Shown here: piece by piece, positions 18,827 to 31,300 of the stretch
Layout: every line of letters begins with the position of its first letter
Position numbering within the stretch: the first letter of the stretch is position 1
Origin: Luteimonas saliphila
GTDB taxonomy: Bacteria; Pseudomonadota; Gammaproteobacteria; Xanthomonadales; Xanthomonadaceae
Direction: 5' to 3'
Assembly: GCF_016774335.1 (NCBI RefSeq)
Contig: NZ_JAETWA010000045.1
Location: 124,001-188,000 of the forward strand
Length of the DNA stretch: 64,000 nucleotides
The notes under the pieces: model-generated
Seen by the model: the letters and a program-made list of their open reading frames with translations, nothing else
The model's database searches: none
What the model was told of the DNA's origin: nothing
Translations under genes and position numbers: made by a program

Positions 18827-20020
18827 ATGACAAACCCGATTGCAGTACGCACGAATGCGAGTGAATCCGCGAAGATCCCTGGCGCCGCGGAGGGAGGAAA
18901 CTTCGCGAGGCAATGGCTCTTGTTTCCGTTGTGCGCAGTGCTGGCCCTCGCAATCCTTTTCCCGGCACCCGCGATGGCGCAGGACTACCGCGTCGAAACC
19001 GTCGCCACCGGCCTGGAGAAGCCGTGGTCGATCGCGTTCCTGCCCGATGGTCGGATGCTGGTGACGGAACATCCCGGACGCCTGCGCGTGATCGAGAACG
19101 GCAGGCTCGTCGACGAACCTGTCGCCGGCGTGCCGCCGGTGTTCAACTCGGGGCAGGCCGGCCTGTTCGAAGTGCTGCCGGCGCAGGATTTCGCCGACAG
19201 CGGCGTGCTCTACCTGTCGTTCGCGCACGGCACCGACGACGCCAACCACACCCGGATCGTGCGCGCCGTGTTCGATGGACGCAGCCTGAGCGAGGTCGAG
19301 CCGGTCTTCACCACCACGCCGGCGAAATCGGGCGACGCGCATGCCGGCGGGCGGATGCTGTGGATGCCGGACGGGACCCTGCTGCTCAGCCTGGGCGACG
19401 GGTTCTTCTTCCGCGAGGAGCCGCAGAAGCTCGACAGCCACATGGGCAGCATCGTGCGCATCAATGCCGACGGCAGCGTGCCGCAGGACAACCCGTTCGT
19501 CGGCCGCGACGGCGCGCTTCCCGAGATCTACAGCTATGGGCATCGCCACGTGCAGGGACTTGTGCTGGTCGACGGCCAGCTCTACGCGCACGAGCACGGC
19601 CCGCGCGGCGGAGACGAGATCAACCTGATCCGGCCCGGCCGCAACTACGGCTGGCCGGTGATCACCTACGGCCGCGACTACAGCCGCGCCCTGATCTCGC
19701 CGTTCACCGAGCGCGAGGGCATGGAACAGCCGCTGTGGCAGTGGACGCCGTCGATCGCGCCCGCCGGGCTCGCGTTCTACGACGCCGGGCTGTTCCCGCA
19801 GTGGCGCGGCAGCCTGCTGGTGGCCGCGCTGGCGGAGGAGAGCCTGCGCCGGGTGGAGCTGGTCGACGGCGTTCCGGGGCGGCAGGAGGTGCTGCTCGCG
19901 GAACTGGGCCAGCGCATGCGCGACGTGCGCGTGGGGCCCGACGGTGCGGTGTACCTGGTCACCGACGAGGATGCCGGCCGCCTGCTGCGGCTGGTGCCGG
20001 CCGGGGCGGGAGAGGGCTGA
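18827..20020 (+). CDS. Soluble PQQ-dependent aldose sugar dehydrogenase-like protein (GSDH/YliI family)
   Basis: A periplasmic six-bladed beta-propeller of the soluble glucose/aldose dehydrogenase family (E. coli YliI/Asd), which oxidises aldoses with PQQ. The 397-residue product has an N-terminal extension, then a hydrophobic signal core (about 28-50) ending AMAQ. Mature features are GLEKPWSIAFLPDG, the PQQ/catalytic-site His in SGDAHAGGRM, YGHRHVQGL, and HEHGPRGGDEINL with GRNYGWP. Shine-Dalgarno GGAGGT at 18815-18820 favours ATG 18827 over the GTG at 18824. No PQQ synthesis genes are in view. Confidence 0.88.
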   Translation: MTNPIAVRTNASESAKIPGAAEGGNFARQWLLFPLCAVLALAILFPAPAMAQDYRVETVATGLEKPWSIAFLPDGRMLVTEHPGRLRVIENGRLVDEPVAGVPPVFNSGQAGLFEVLPAQDFADSGVLYLSFAHGTDDANHTRIVRAVFDGRSLSEVEPVFTTTPAKSGDAHAGGRMLWMPDGTLLLSLGDGFFFREEPQKLDSHMGSIVRINADGSVPQDNPFVGRDGALPEIYSYGHRHVQGLVLVDGQLYAHEHGPRGGDEINLIRPGRNYGWPVITYGRDYSRALISPFTEREGMEQPLWQWTPSIAPAGLAFYDAGLFPQWRGSLLVAALAEESLRRVELVDGVPGRQEVLLAELGQRMRDVRVGPDGAVYLVTDEDAGRLLRLVPAGAGEG

Positions 20021-20050
20021 TCCGGGCATCCGGTTGCCGTGGCGGCGCGG

Positions 20051-21546
<1,496 letters not shown>

Positions 21547-21676
21547 GCGCTCGCTCGCGCGCACCGCCCGGCCTGCGAAGACCGGCCCATCCGGCAGCAT
21601 CACGCAGCAGCATCACGTCGTCGCCATCGATCACTGCCCGTCGACGCGGGCAGATCCATACCGGGAAGGGGACTCC

Positions 21677-22309
21677 ATGCCAGAGCTGTCGAGCCTGATC
21701 GCGTTCTCCCTGATCGCGTTGGGCATGGTGCTGACGCCCGGTCCGAACATGGTCTACCTGGTCTCGCGATCGATCTGCCAGGGGCGCAACGCCGGCCTGG
21801 TGTCGCTCGCTGGCGTCGCGCTCGGGTTCGTGTTCTACATGCTGTGCGCCGCGGTCGGCATCACCGCGCTGGTCATGGCGGTTCCGTATGCCTACGACAC
21901 GTTGAGGCTGGCGGGTGCGCTCTACCTGCTGTGGCTGGCCTGGCAGGCGATCCGCCCGGGCGGGCGTTCGCCGTTCGAGGTCAGGGCGCTGCGGGCCGAC
22001 AGCCCGCGCAGGCTGTTCGCCATGGGCTTTCTCACCAACCTGCTCAATCCGAAGATCGCGGTGATGTACCTGTCGCTGCTGCCGCAGTTCATCGATCCCG
22101 CGCAGGGCGACGTGTTCGGCCAGACGCTGGCGCTGGGTACGGCGCAGATCGCCATCAGCGTCGCCGTGAACGCCGCCATCGTGTGCTGCGCCGGTGCGGT
22201 CGCGGCGCTGCTGGCGGGCCATCCGACGTGGGCCCGCATGCAGCGCTGGCTGATGGCCACCGTGCTGGCGGGCCTGGCGGTCAGGATGGCGACCGAGGCA
22301 AGACGTTGA
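21677..22309 (+). CDS. LysE/RhtB family amino-acid exporter
   Basis: A 210-residue, six-TM exporter of the LysE superfamily, which pumps amino acids or derivatives out of the cytoplasm. The N-terminal signature [15 protein letters not shown], the [16 protein letters not shown] stretch, and the mid-protein [22 protein letters not shown] are all characteristic. Substrate cannot be told. The ATG is preceded by GGGAAGGGGA. It lies between guaB and guaA on the same strand, an unusual insertion into the guanine biosynthesis pair. Confidence 0.92.
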   Translation: MPELSSLIAFSLIALGMVLTPGPNMVYLVSRSICQGRNAGLVSLAGVALGFVFYMLCAAVGITALVMAVPYAYDTLRLAGALYLLWLAWQAIRPGGRSPFEVRALRADSPRRLFAMGFLTNLLNPKIAVMYLSLLPQFIDPAQGDVFGQTLALGTAQIAISVAVNAAIVCCAGAVAALLAGHPTWARMQRWLMATVLAGLAVRMATEARR

Positions 22310-22346
22310 TCCCCACTTCTCCCGCGATTCCATCCGAACCCGCCGC

Positions 22347-23912
<1,566 letters not shown>

Positions 23913-23970
23913 GATCGCCTCGCGCCCGGGGGTGGGCGAAGCGGAATCGGGTGCAAGGGGAGGAGTGCGG

Positions 23971-24471
23971 ATGGTAGGGAAACTGTTGGTCGTGGTCGTG
24001 GTGGCGATCGCTGCGCTGGTGGCTCACGAGAATGGGCGGACGATCGAGGAGGCCCATGTCCGGGAGTATTACCGGAGCCAGCTCGAGGCTTTGCGTGCTT
24101 TCGACGAGGAGGCCGTCTGCGCGGGCATCGCCGACGATTACAACCTCGAGGTGGTCGACCGCTCCGAAGGACAGCCGGGGAAAGCGACGCTGGACGGGCA
24201 TGCGTCCTGTGAACTGAGCCGGAAGATGCTGAGGTTCATGGAGCAGATGTCCGGACAGACCGGGGGCCTGGTCACCATCGATATCAGCTACGACATCAGG
24301 TCGATCGTGATCGCCGCCGACGGCCGCAGTGCGACCGTGGAGGCGACGAGCACGGCCAAGCTCGGCGACATGCTGATCGGTCGTACCCGCGGCCGCGAGC
24401 AGCTCTCGCGTTCGTTCTGGCGCGTCAGGAGCCATGGCGGAGAAGCGCAGGTCTGGTCCTACGGTCGCTGA
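23971..24471 (+). CDS. Exported hypothetical protein downstream of guaA
   Basis: A 166-residue protein I do not recognise. The N-terminus VGKLLVVVVVAIAALVAHE is a short signal anchor, followed by a soluble alpha/beta region. That region has EYYRSQLEALRAFDEEAVCAGI, then alternating strands (VTIDISYDIRSIVI and SATVEATSTAKL). The pattern resembles NTF2-like/SnoaL periplasmic proteins, but this is only a resemblance. ATG 23971 is preceded by GGGGAGGAG. It begins 58 bp after guaA. Confidence 0.6.
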   Translation: MVGKLLVVVVVAIAALVAHENGRTIEEAHVREYYRSQLEALRAFDEEAVCAGIADDYNLEVVDRSEGQPGKATLDGHASCELSRKMLRFMEQMSGQTGGLVTIDISYDIRSIVIAADGRSATVEATSTAKLGDMLIGRTRGREQLSRSFWRVRSHGGEAQVWSYGR

Positions 24472-24859
24472 CCCGGCTGCGGTTGCGGTGAAGTTCGACG
24501 AAACGCGATGACGCGATCTCGCACCACGGCCCGCGGCCCGCGGCGCGCTGCGAAGCGGCCGCGACACCGGGAGCGACCTGCATGCTGCCGATCAGGGTGC
24601 GGCAGCATGGGGCAGAGCGCCGGGCTTCCTAGCCTGTAGCGTGCCATCCCCAAGACGACGAGTCCTCTCGTGTCCGCAATCGCATGGAACGAAGTGCTGG
24701 CAGCCGATCGCGATTCATTTCGGGCTTGCGCAGGTCCGGATTGCGCCGCAGACGATAGAATCCATGGGAATGGACCCGAACCGATCCCCCGATGGCCGAT
24801 CACGGACTGAGCGGGACATGTCTGGCAGCACGTCAGCGACAGCACCGGAGAACAACAGC
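24472..24859 (+). other. 388-bp intergenic region with a perfect hairpin
   Basis: No gene is supported here. A perfect 10-bp inverted repeat (CATGCTGCCG / CGGCAGCATG) occupies 24581-24609 with a 9-base loop. No T-tract follows, so it is not a clear intrinsic terminator. A TAGAAT hexamer about 100 bp before the aldo/keto reductase ATG could be a -10 but has no clear -35. Confidence 0.5.
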
Positions 24860-25846
24860 ATGCGCTCCAGACCTTTCGGCCGCACCGACCGCCACGTCGG
24901 CGAGATCGGCTTCGGCGCCTGGGCCATCGGCGCGGCCTGGGGCAAGGTGGACGATGCCGAGTCGGTTGCCGCGCTGCACGCGGCGCTCGACGCCGGGCTC
25001 GACTTCATCGATACCGCCGACGTCTACGGCGACGGCCATTCCGAGCGCCTGATCGCGCGGGTGCTGAAGGAGCGCGGTGGCGAACGCCCGTTCATCGCCA
25101 CCAAGGTGGGGCGGCGGCTGCCGACCCAGGCCGTGGAGGGATACAGCGCGGCGAACCTCGAAGCGTGGGTCGACCGCAACCTGCAGAACCTCGGCACCGA
25201 CTGCCTCGACCTGGTCCAGTTGCACTGCCCGCCGACCGACGCCTACTACCATCCGGAGATCTTCGAGCGCATGGACCGGCTGGTCGAGCGCGGCAAGCTG
25301 CGCCACTACGGCGTGAGCGTCGAGCGCGTGGAAGAGGCGCTGAAGGCGATCGAATATCCGGGCGTGCAGAGCGTGCAGATCATCTACAACATGTTCCGTC
25401 AGCGGCCCGCCGACCTGTTCTTCCGCGAAGCGAAGCGCCGCGGCGTGGCGGTGGTCGTGCGCGTGCCGCTGGCCAGCGGCCTGCTCAGCGGCAAGTTCGA
25501 CGCGCAGACGCAGTTCGAGGCCGACGACCATCGCCGCTTCAACCGCCACGGCGAAGCCTTCGACGTCGGCGAGACTTTCGCCGGCGTGCCGTACGAGATC
25601 GGTCTGGCCGCGGTAGAGAAGCTGCGGCCGCTGGTGCCGGAAGGCGCCACCATGGCGCAGCTCGCGCTGCGCTGGATCCTGATGGACGAAGCGGTGACCG
25701 TGGTCATCCCCGGCGCGCGCAATCCCCGGCAGGCCCTGGGCAATCTGGCCGCCGCGGAGCTCCCGGCGCTGGCCGATGCGACGATGAAGGAGATCGCGCG
25801 CATCTACGATGAGGACATCCGGCCCCACGTCCACCAGCGCTGGTGA
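24860..25846 (+). CDS. Aldo/keto reductase
   Basis: A 328-residue NAD(P)H-dependent oxidoreductase with the AKR (alpha/beta)8 layout. The catalytic tetrad positions are visible: Asp in FIDTADVYGDGHSE with Tyr, Lys in ATKVGRR, and His in LVQLHCPP. The C-terminal cofactor loop is VIPGARNPRQALGN. ATG 24860 has GGAG 9 bases upstream. Substrate is unknown; the general-stress YccK/YhdN-like subgroup is the closest by feel. Its stop overlaps the tadA GTG (GTGA). Confidence 0.9.
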   Translation: MRSRPFGRTDRHVGEIGFGAWAIGAAWGKVDDAESVAALHAALDAGLDFIDTADVYGDGHSERLIARVLKERGGERPFIATKVGRRLPTQAVEGYSAANLEAWVDRNLQNLGTDCLDLVQLHCPPTDAYYHPEIFERMDRLVERGKLRHYGVSVERVEEALKAIEYPGVQSVQIIYNMFRQRPADLFFREAKRRGVAVVVRVPLASGLLSGKFDAQTQFEADDHRRFNRHGEAFDVGETFAGVPYEIGLAAVEKLRPLVPEGATMAQLALRWILMDEAVTVVIPGARNPRQALGNLAAAELPALADATMKEIARIYDEDIRPHVHQRW

Positions 25847-26376
25847 CGGGCACGCCTACCATGAACGGATCGCCTGACGGTCCTTCCGCTCCGGACGATG
25901 CCGGGGCCAGCCTCGACGAGCGCTGGATGCGCCATGCGTTCGCGCTGGCCGAGCGCGCCGAGCGCGAGTTCGACGAGATTCCCGTCGGCGCTGTGCTCGT
26001 GGGTGCGGACGGCCGCCTGCTCGGCGAGGGCTGGAACCGCAATCTCGCCGACCATGATCCGACGGCGCACGCGGAGATCGTCGCGATGCGCGCGGCAGGA
26101 ATCGCACTGGGCAATCACCGGCTGGTGGGAAGTACGCTGTACGTGAGCCTCGAACCCTGCGCGATGTGCGCGATGGCGCTGGTGCACGCGCGGGTCGCGC
26201 GCCTGGTCTATGGTGCCGCCGATCCCAAGACCGGCGCCTGCGGCAGCGTGTTCGACCTCATCGCGGACCCGCGCCACAACCATCGCATCGCCGTTCGGGG
26301 CGGGGTGTTGGGCGACGAGGCCGGGCGCCGACTGAGCAACTACTTCCGCGCCAAGCGCGGCAGGCCACCCTTGTAG
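25843..26376 (+). CDS. tadA: tRNA(adenine34) deaminase TadA
   Basis: Deaminates A34 to inosine in the tRNA-Arg(ACG) anticodon; usually essential. The zinc and catalytic motifs are intact: HAE (in PTAHAEIVAMR) and PCAMC. The family stretch ADPKTGACGSVFDL is also present. GTG 25843 overlaps the upstream stop; ATG 25861 is the alternative and loses six residues. The stop codon TAG is part of a REP-like repeat at 26372, so the gene end appears to have been set by the repeat. Confidence 0.95.
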   Translation: MTGTPTMNGSPDGPSAPDDAGASLDERWMRHAFALAERAEREFDEIPVGAVLVGADGRLLGEGWNRNLADHDPTAHAEIVAMRAAGIALGNHRLVGSTLYVSLEPCAMCAMALVHARVARLVYGAADPKTGACGSVFDLIADPRHNHRIAVRGGVLGDEAGRRLSNYFRAKRGRPPL

Positions 26377-26395
26377 GAGCGGCTTCAGCCGCGAC
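26372..26395. repeat. REP-like palindromic repeat (GTAGGAGCGGCTTCAGCCGC type)
   Basis: A short palindromic element with stem GCGGC/GCCGC and loop TTCA, framed by TGTAGGA and GAC. This sequence type is scattered between genes in Pseudomonas and Xanthomonadaceae genomes as REP elements. Only one copy is seen here; no inverted partner is visible in the following 320 bp. Its TAG supplies the tadA stop codon. Confidence 0.7.
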
Positions 26396-26716
26396 GGAAG
26401 TTGCCGGGCCGTGTCTTTCACAACGTGCCGTTTCCGGGTGCGCCGAGTTTCCCGGTCGTGCCTGAAGACGCTGCTGCAGGGGCCGGCTCGTATGGGAGTA
26501 CGTGCGGGTGCGATATCTTCCTTCTGATCGGGCGAACTCCCGGAGCGTCGCCCCGGATGACGCGTCCGTGGGACGGTGGGATCGGGACGACGCGTGAAAC
26601 GCGACCTGCCCCCCCGTGGTTCGTAGACGCGTTGAATATGGAGTCCGCGGTCCCGTTCGCCGCGCAGGCCCCGCGCCGTTACCATGCGCGGTTCGTGCTC
26701 CGCAGGATCGTCGCGC
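26396..26716 (+). other. Intergenic region between tadA repeat and Nudix gene
   Basis: About 320 bp with no supported gene. Two GACGCGT sequences occur (about 26569 and 26588), and the stretch before the Nudix start contains TTACCAT, a possible weak -10 about 35 bp from the ATG. No terminator or riboswitch is recognisable. Confidence 0.4.
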
Positions 26717-27205
26717 ATGCCCTATACCCCGATCGTCGCCACCCTGGGATACGTGCTCTCGGCGGATCGCCGCAAGGTGCTGATGGTCCATCGCAACGCG
26801 CGCCCGGACGACCACCAGCTCGGCAAGTACAACGGCCTGGGCGGCAAGCTCGAAGCCGACGAGGACGTGGTCGCGGGCATGCGCCGGGAGATCTGCGAGG
26901 AAGCGGGAATCGACTGCGAGGCGATGTCGCTGCGCGGCACGATCAGCTGGCCGGGTTTCGGCAGGCATGGCGAGGACTGGCTGGGCTTCGTGTTCGTGAT
27001 CACGGGCTACCGCGGCGAGCCGTTCGCGTCGAACCCGGAAGGCACACTGGAATGGGTGGAGGTGGCGCGGATCCTGGAGCTGCCGCTGTGGGAGGGCGAC
27101 CGCCACTTCCTGCCACTGGTGTTCGACGACGATCCGCGCGCCTTCCACGGGGTGATGCCGTACCGCGACGGCAGGATGGTGTCGTGGCAGGTGTCCAGGA
27201 TCTGA
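26717..27205 (+). CDS. Nudix hydrolase (8-oxo-dGTP diphosphatase-like)
   Basis: A 162-residue pyrophosphohydrolase with a complete Nudix box: G-x5-E-x7-REICEEAGI, beginning in GGKLEADE (about residues 40-62). The N-terminal YVLSADRRKVLMVHRN and LGKYNGLGG pieces match MutT/YtkD-type enzymes that clean oxidised nucleotides. The C-terminus ends at an extended WEGDRHFLPLVFDDDPRAFHGVMPY, as in NUDT1-like (MTH1) proteins. It is convergent with the RND adaptor gene, 17 bp apart. Confidence 0.9.
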   Translation: MPYTPIVATLGYVLSADRRKVLMVHRNARPDDHQLGKYNGLGGKLEADEDVVAGMRREICEEAGIDCEAMSLRGTISWPGFGRHGEDWLGFVFVITGYRGEPFASNPEGTLEWVEVARILELPLWEGDRHFLPLVFDDDPRAFHGVMPYRDGRMVSWQVSRI

Positions 27206-27222
27206 GTCATCCACGCTCGGCG

Positions 27223-28320
27223 TCAGCGCAGCGCGACGGCGTCCGCCAGCGGCTGGATGCTCAACGCCTGGCCAGGCTCGATCCGTTCCGCGCCGCGGAC
27301 CACCAGGCGGTCGCCGGGCGCGATGTCCCCGCTGACCTCGATCATGCCGTCGATTTCGTCGCCGGCCAGCACCGGCAGGCGTTCGGCTCTGTTGGCCGCG
27401 TTGGCGCGCACCACGAAGTCGCCTTCGCGCCGCAGCACGAGCGCATCGCGCGGCACCGCCACCACGCTGCGCGGTTGTGCGCTCGGCAGGCCCACGGTCA
27501 ACGCGCTGCCCACGGGCAATACATCCGCGTCGATCGCGATCCGCAGCTCCACCTGGCGCGAAGCCTCGTCGCCGACCGGCACCAGCGCGCTGACGCGCGC
27601 CTCGCGTTCCGCGTCTCCATCGCGCAGGCGTACCGCCGCGCCCGGTGCGAGGTGGCGAACCAGCGCCACGGGCGCGTGGGTCCGCACTTCCAGTGCCCCG
27701 GTGTCGACCACGCGCGCGACCGGCGCGCCCGGCTGCAGGTATTCGCCCGGCTGCGCCAGGCGTTGCGCGACCACGCCGTCGAACGGCGCGCGCACCTGCA
27801 TCCGCGAGCGCTGGTGGCGGATGCGCTCCAGCTGGGCCCGTGCGCGCGCCAGGTCCTGCACCAGCACGTCGCGATCGGCGCGCTGCTGCTCGTATTGCGC
27901 TTGCGCCACGCTGCGTAGTCCAGCCAGCGTGGCGAAACGCCGTTCCTGTGCCTGCGCCAGATCCAGCTGCGCCTGTACGCGGGCGACCAATGATGCGCTT
28001 TCGCGCTCCTCCAGCCGCAGCGCGGCATCGTCGAGCGCGGCGAGCGACTGCCCGGCGCGTACGCGCGCGCCCACTTCGACACTGCTCAGTACGCGACCGG
28101 CCACGTCCGCCGCCACCCGCGCATCGTTGCGGCTGACCACGCTGCCCGGGGTCCAGTGGTACGGACGGAACTCGGCGCGCACCGCGGGCGCGACGCTGAC
28201 GACGGCGGGCGGCGTTTTGCGCGTGGGCGTCGGCTCGTCGTCGGCGAAGCCCTGACGCAGGGAGAGGAGGAGTGTGCCGGCGAGGAGGCTGGCGAGCAGG
28301 GCGGCATGCACGGGACGCAT
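27223..28320 (-). CDS. RND efflux periplasmic adaptor (membrane-fusion protein)
   Basis: A 365-residue HlyD/AcrA-type adaptor bridging an inner-membrane pump and an outer-membrane channel. It has an N-terminal signal segment (about 5-27), a lipoyl half-motif at about 65-100 (AADVAGRVLSSVEVGARVRAGQSLAALD), a coiled-coil hairpin (about 100-170, Gln/Arg/Ala-rich), and the second lipoyl half (VRAPFDGVVAQRLAQPGEYLQPG). Beta-barrel and membrane-proximal domains follow. The signal region lacks a lipobox. It is the last gene after the permease, 21 bp away. No outer-membrane TolC gene is in the window. Confidence 0.92.
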   Translation of the reverse strand: MRPVHAALLASLLAGTLLLSLRQGFADDEPTPTRKTPPAVVSVAPAVRAEFRPYHWTPGSVVSRNDARVAADVAGRVLSSVEVGARVRAGQSLAALDDAALRLEERESASLVARVQAQLDLAQAQERRFATLAGLRSVAQAQYEQQRADRDVLVQDLARARAQLERIRHQRSRMQVRAPFDGVVAQRLAQPGEYLQPGAPVARVVDTGALEVRTHAPVALVRHLAPGAAVRLRDGDAEREARVSALVPVGDEASRQVELRIAIDADVLPVGSALTVGLPSAQPRSVVAVPRDALVLRREGDFVVRANAANRAERLPVLAGDEIDGMIEVSGDIAPGDRLVVRGAERIEPGQALSIQPLADAVALR

Positions 28321-28341
28321 GGGAATCTCCGGGGAAAGTGC

Positions 28342-31300
28342 TCAGGCGGGTGCCTGGACGAGGGCGGCATCGGCGGCGGAACGGCGTGGCGCGCGCGCCG
28401 CGGCCAGGCGCATCAGGGCGGGCACCAGCACCACCGTGAACAGCAGGCTCAAGGCCACGCCGCCGACGGACACTGCGGCCAGGCCGCGGTAGATCACCGC
28501 GCCGGGTCCGGGGTTGACGGCCATCGGCAGTGCGCCGAGTACGCCGGTGAGTGCGGCGATCAGGATCGGACGCAGGCGCTGGTCGAGCGCCTGGCGCAGG
28601 GCGTCTTCGAGCGACGCGCCGGTGGCCTGCGCCTCGCGTGCCTGCGCCACCAGCAGGATGGCGTTGTTGATCACCATGCCCAGCAGCAGGATGAAACCGA
28701 TCATCGACAGCAGGTCGAGCGTCTGCCCTGCCGCCAGGTCCAGCATCCGCAGGCCGGCGACGCCGCCGAGCAGCGCCAGCGGCAGGGTCGCCATCACCAC
28801 CGCGCTGTCGCGCAGCGAGCGGAACATCGCCGTCATCAGCATGAACAGCACCAGCAGGGCGATGGCGAAATTGGTCGCCATGTTGCCGACCACCTGGTCC
28901 AGACGATCGGCGCTGCCCGACACGCGCACGGTGGCGTCCGCGGGCAGCGCTCCGCGCAGCGCCGGCACGATCTCGTCGTCGACGATGCGCAGCGCCTGTT
29001 CCAGCGACATCGCCTGCGGCGGATCGACGGTGAGGGTGACGGTGCGGCGACGGTCGATGCGGCGCAATTGGTTGGGTGCGATCACCGTGTCCACGCGCGC
29101 CAGTTCGCCCAGCGCGAGTACTCCACCGAGAGGCGTGGCCAGCGGTGCGGCATCGAAACGGCCGGCATCTGCCTGCTCGCCGCGCAGGATGATCGCCAGG
29201 CGCCGCTCGCCGTCGAAGTGCTCGCCCAGCCACTGGCCCTCGCCGAGCGCGCGGACGATCGTGGCCAGTTCGCTGCGCTGCCATCCGGATTCGGCCAGGC
29301 GCCGGTCGTCCGGGCTGATCCGCAGCTCCGGCGTGCCCGCGTCCACGTTGGGGAAGGACTGGACGTTGGCGCCAGGGAAGCGGTCGCCCAGCGCGCGCCG
29401 GCACGCTTCCGCGGCACGGGCCAGGGCTTCGCCATCGCCGTGCTGCAGGTGGATCGCGATGGCCCGCGCCGAGCCGCCGAAGCCACCGAACAGTTCGCCC
29501 TCGCTGGCGAAGGCGCGGGTGTCGGGAAAGCCGGTGACGATCTCGTCGCGGACGATGCGCTCGAGTTCGCCGATGTCCGCGGGATCGACCACCCGCGCGC
29601 CCAGCGTGCCGCCGCCGGGCCACAGGTTCAGGTACCAGTTGCTGAGCTGCGGACTTCGCTCGCCGTCCAGATAGGGGCGCATGCGCTGCAGCAGCACCGG
29701 CGCGATTTCCCGGTCGACGCGTGCCGGACTCATACCGGGCGGGAAGGTGAAGAAGGCATCGACCGCGGCGCGCTTGACCGGCGGCAGGTAGTCGATCTGG
29801 GGCATCAGCAATACCGCCAGCAGCAACGGCGCCGGCACCAGCGCCATCACCCACGCCCATTGCCGGCGGCGGGTGGCGGTGGTGCGCAGCGCCCAGTCGC
29901 CGATCCGGCTCCAGCCCTGGCGTTGCCGGTCGCGCGGGCGCGTGCGCAGCCAGGTCCCGGCCGCTGCCGGCAGCACCGTCACCGCGACCAGCAGCGAGAG
30001 ACCCACCGCGATCGAGATCGTCAGCGCCAGGTCCGCGAACAGCTGCCCTTCCACGTCCTGCATGAAGATCACCGGCAGGAACACCGCCACCGTGGTCAGC
30101 GTGGAAGCGACCAGCGCGCCGCCGACCTGGTGCGTCCCCTCGAGCGCCGCGCGCGGCGCCGGCACGCCCTGCTCGCGCAGGCGCACGATGTTCTCGGCGA
30201 CCACCACCGCGGCATCCATCACCATGCCCACTGCGAACGCGAGGCCGGCGAGCGAGATCACGTTGAGGCTGCGCCCGGTGAGCTGCAGCACGATGAAGGT
30301 CGCCAGCAGGCAAATCGGGATCGCACAGGCGATCAGCCCGGTGGCACGCGCGTCGCGCAGGAACCACCACAGGCAACCGACCGCCAGCAGCATGCCGGCC
30401 AGCAGGCTGCCCGAGAGCAGGCCGATGGCGCGGTGGATGAACACCGAGGCGTCGAAACTCTGCGCGATGTCCAGGCCCAGCGGCAGCAGCTCGTCCTCGC
30501 GCAGCCCGGCGACCACGCGCTTGACCTCGTCCAGCGTCGCCAGCACGTTGGCGTCGTGGGTGCGCAGGATGCGCAGTCCGATCGCCGGATTGCCGTTCTG
30601 ATAGGCGAAGAAGCGCTGTTCGGGACGCTTCACCTCGACCGTCGCGACATCGGCCAGGCGCACCGGGCGTCCGTCTCGCCAGGCCAGGATCAGTTCGCCC
30701 ATCGCGTCCGGCGAATAGCGGCCGGCGAAGCGCAGCACGTATTCGCGGCGCCCGGCCTCGACCACGCCGCCCGAGACATCGGTGGCGCGCGCCGCGACCG
30801 CGGCCACGTCCGGCACCCGGATGTCCATCGCGGCCGCGCGCGCCAGGTCGAGGGTGATGGTGAGCTCCTCCGGCGCGCCGCCGTTGATCGCCACCCCGGC
30901 CACGCCCTCCACCGAGGTCAGGCGCGGGACGATGCGGTCCTCGATCATCTGCCGGTAGTCGCGGATGTCGCCCGGCGTGCCCGGCAGCTTCTGCACGAAG
31001 AAGTAGGTGAGCGAATCGTTGGCGTTGTCGGCCCCGGCCTGGACCACCGGCGGGGTCGCGTCGCGCGGCAGCGGCGGTAGCCGGTTCATGCGTGCCAGCA
31101 CGTCCACCAGCATCGCGTCCATGTCGCTGCCGATCGCGAAGGTCAGGTTGATCGCGCTGAAACCGGTGCCGACGTTGGAGGCGATCTCCTCCAGGCCGGG
31201 GAGTCCCTGCAGCACGGTTTCGATGGGTTCGACGATCTCGGACTCCATCTCCTGCGGCGACGCCGCGCGCCAGAGCGTCTGGATCGACATCTGCGGCCGC

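Noticed and set aside
18724-18852. Longer N-terminus of the minus-strand membrane protein
   Set aside because: The added stretch has no ribosome site and looks like the noncoding antisense of the upstream region of the neighbouring gene.
24581-24609. Hairpin as intrinsic terminator of the gene at 23971
   Set aside because: The stem is perfect, but no T-run follows and it is 110 bp past the stop; left as a plain inverted repeat.
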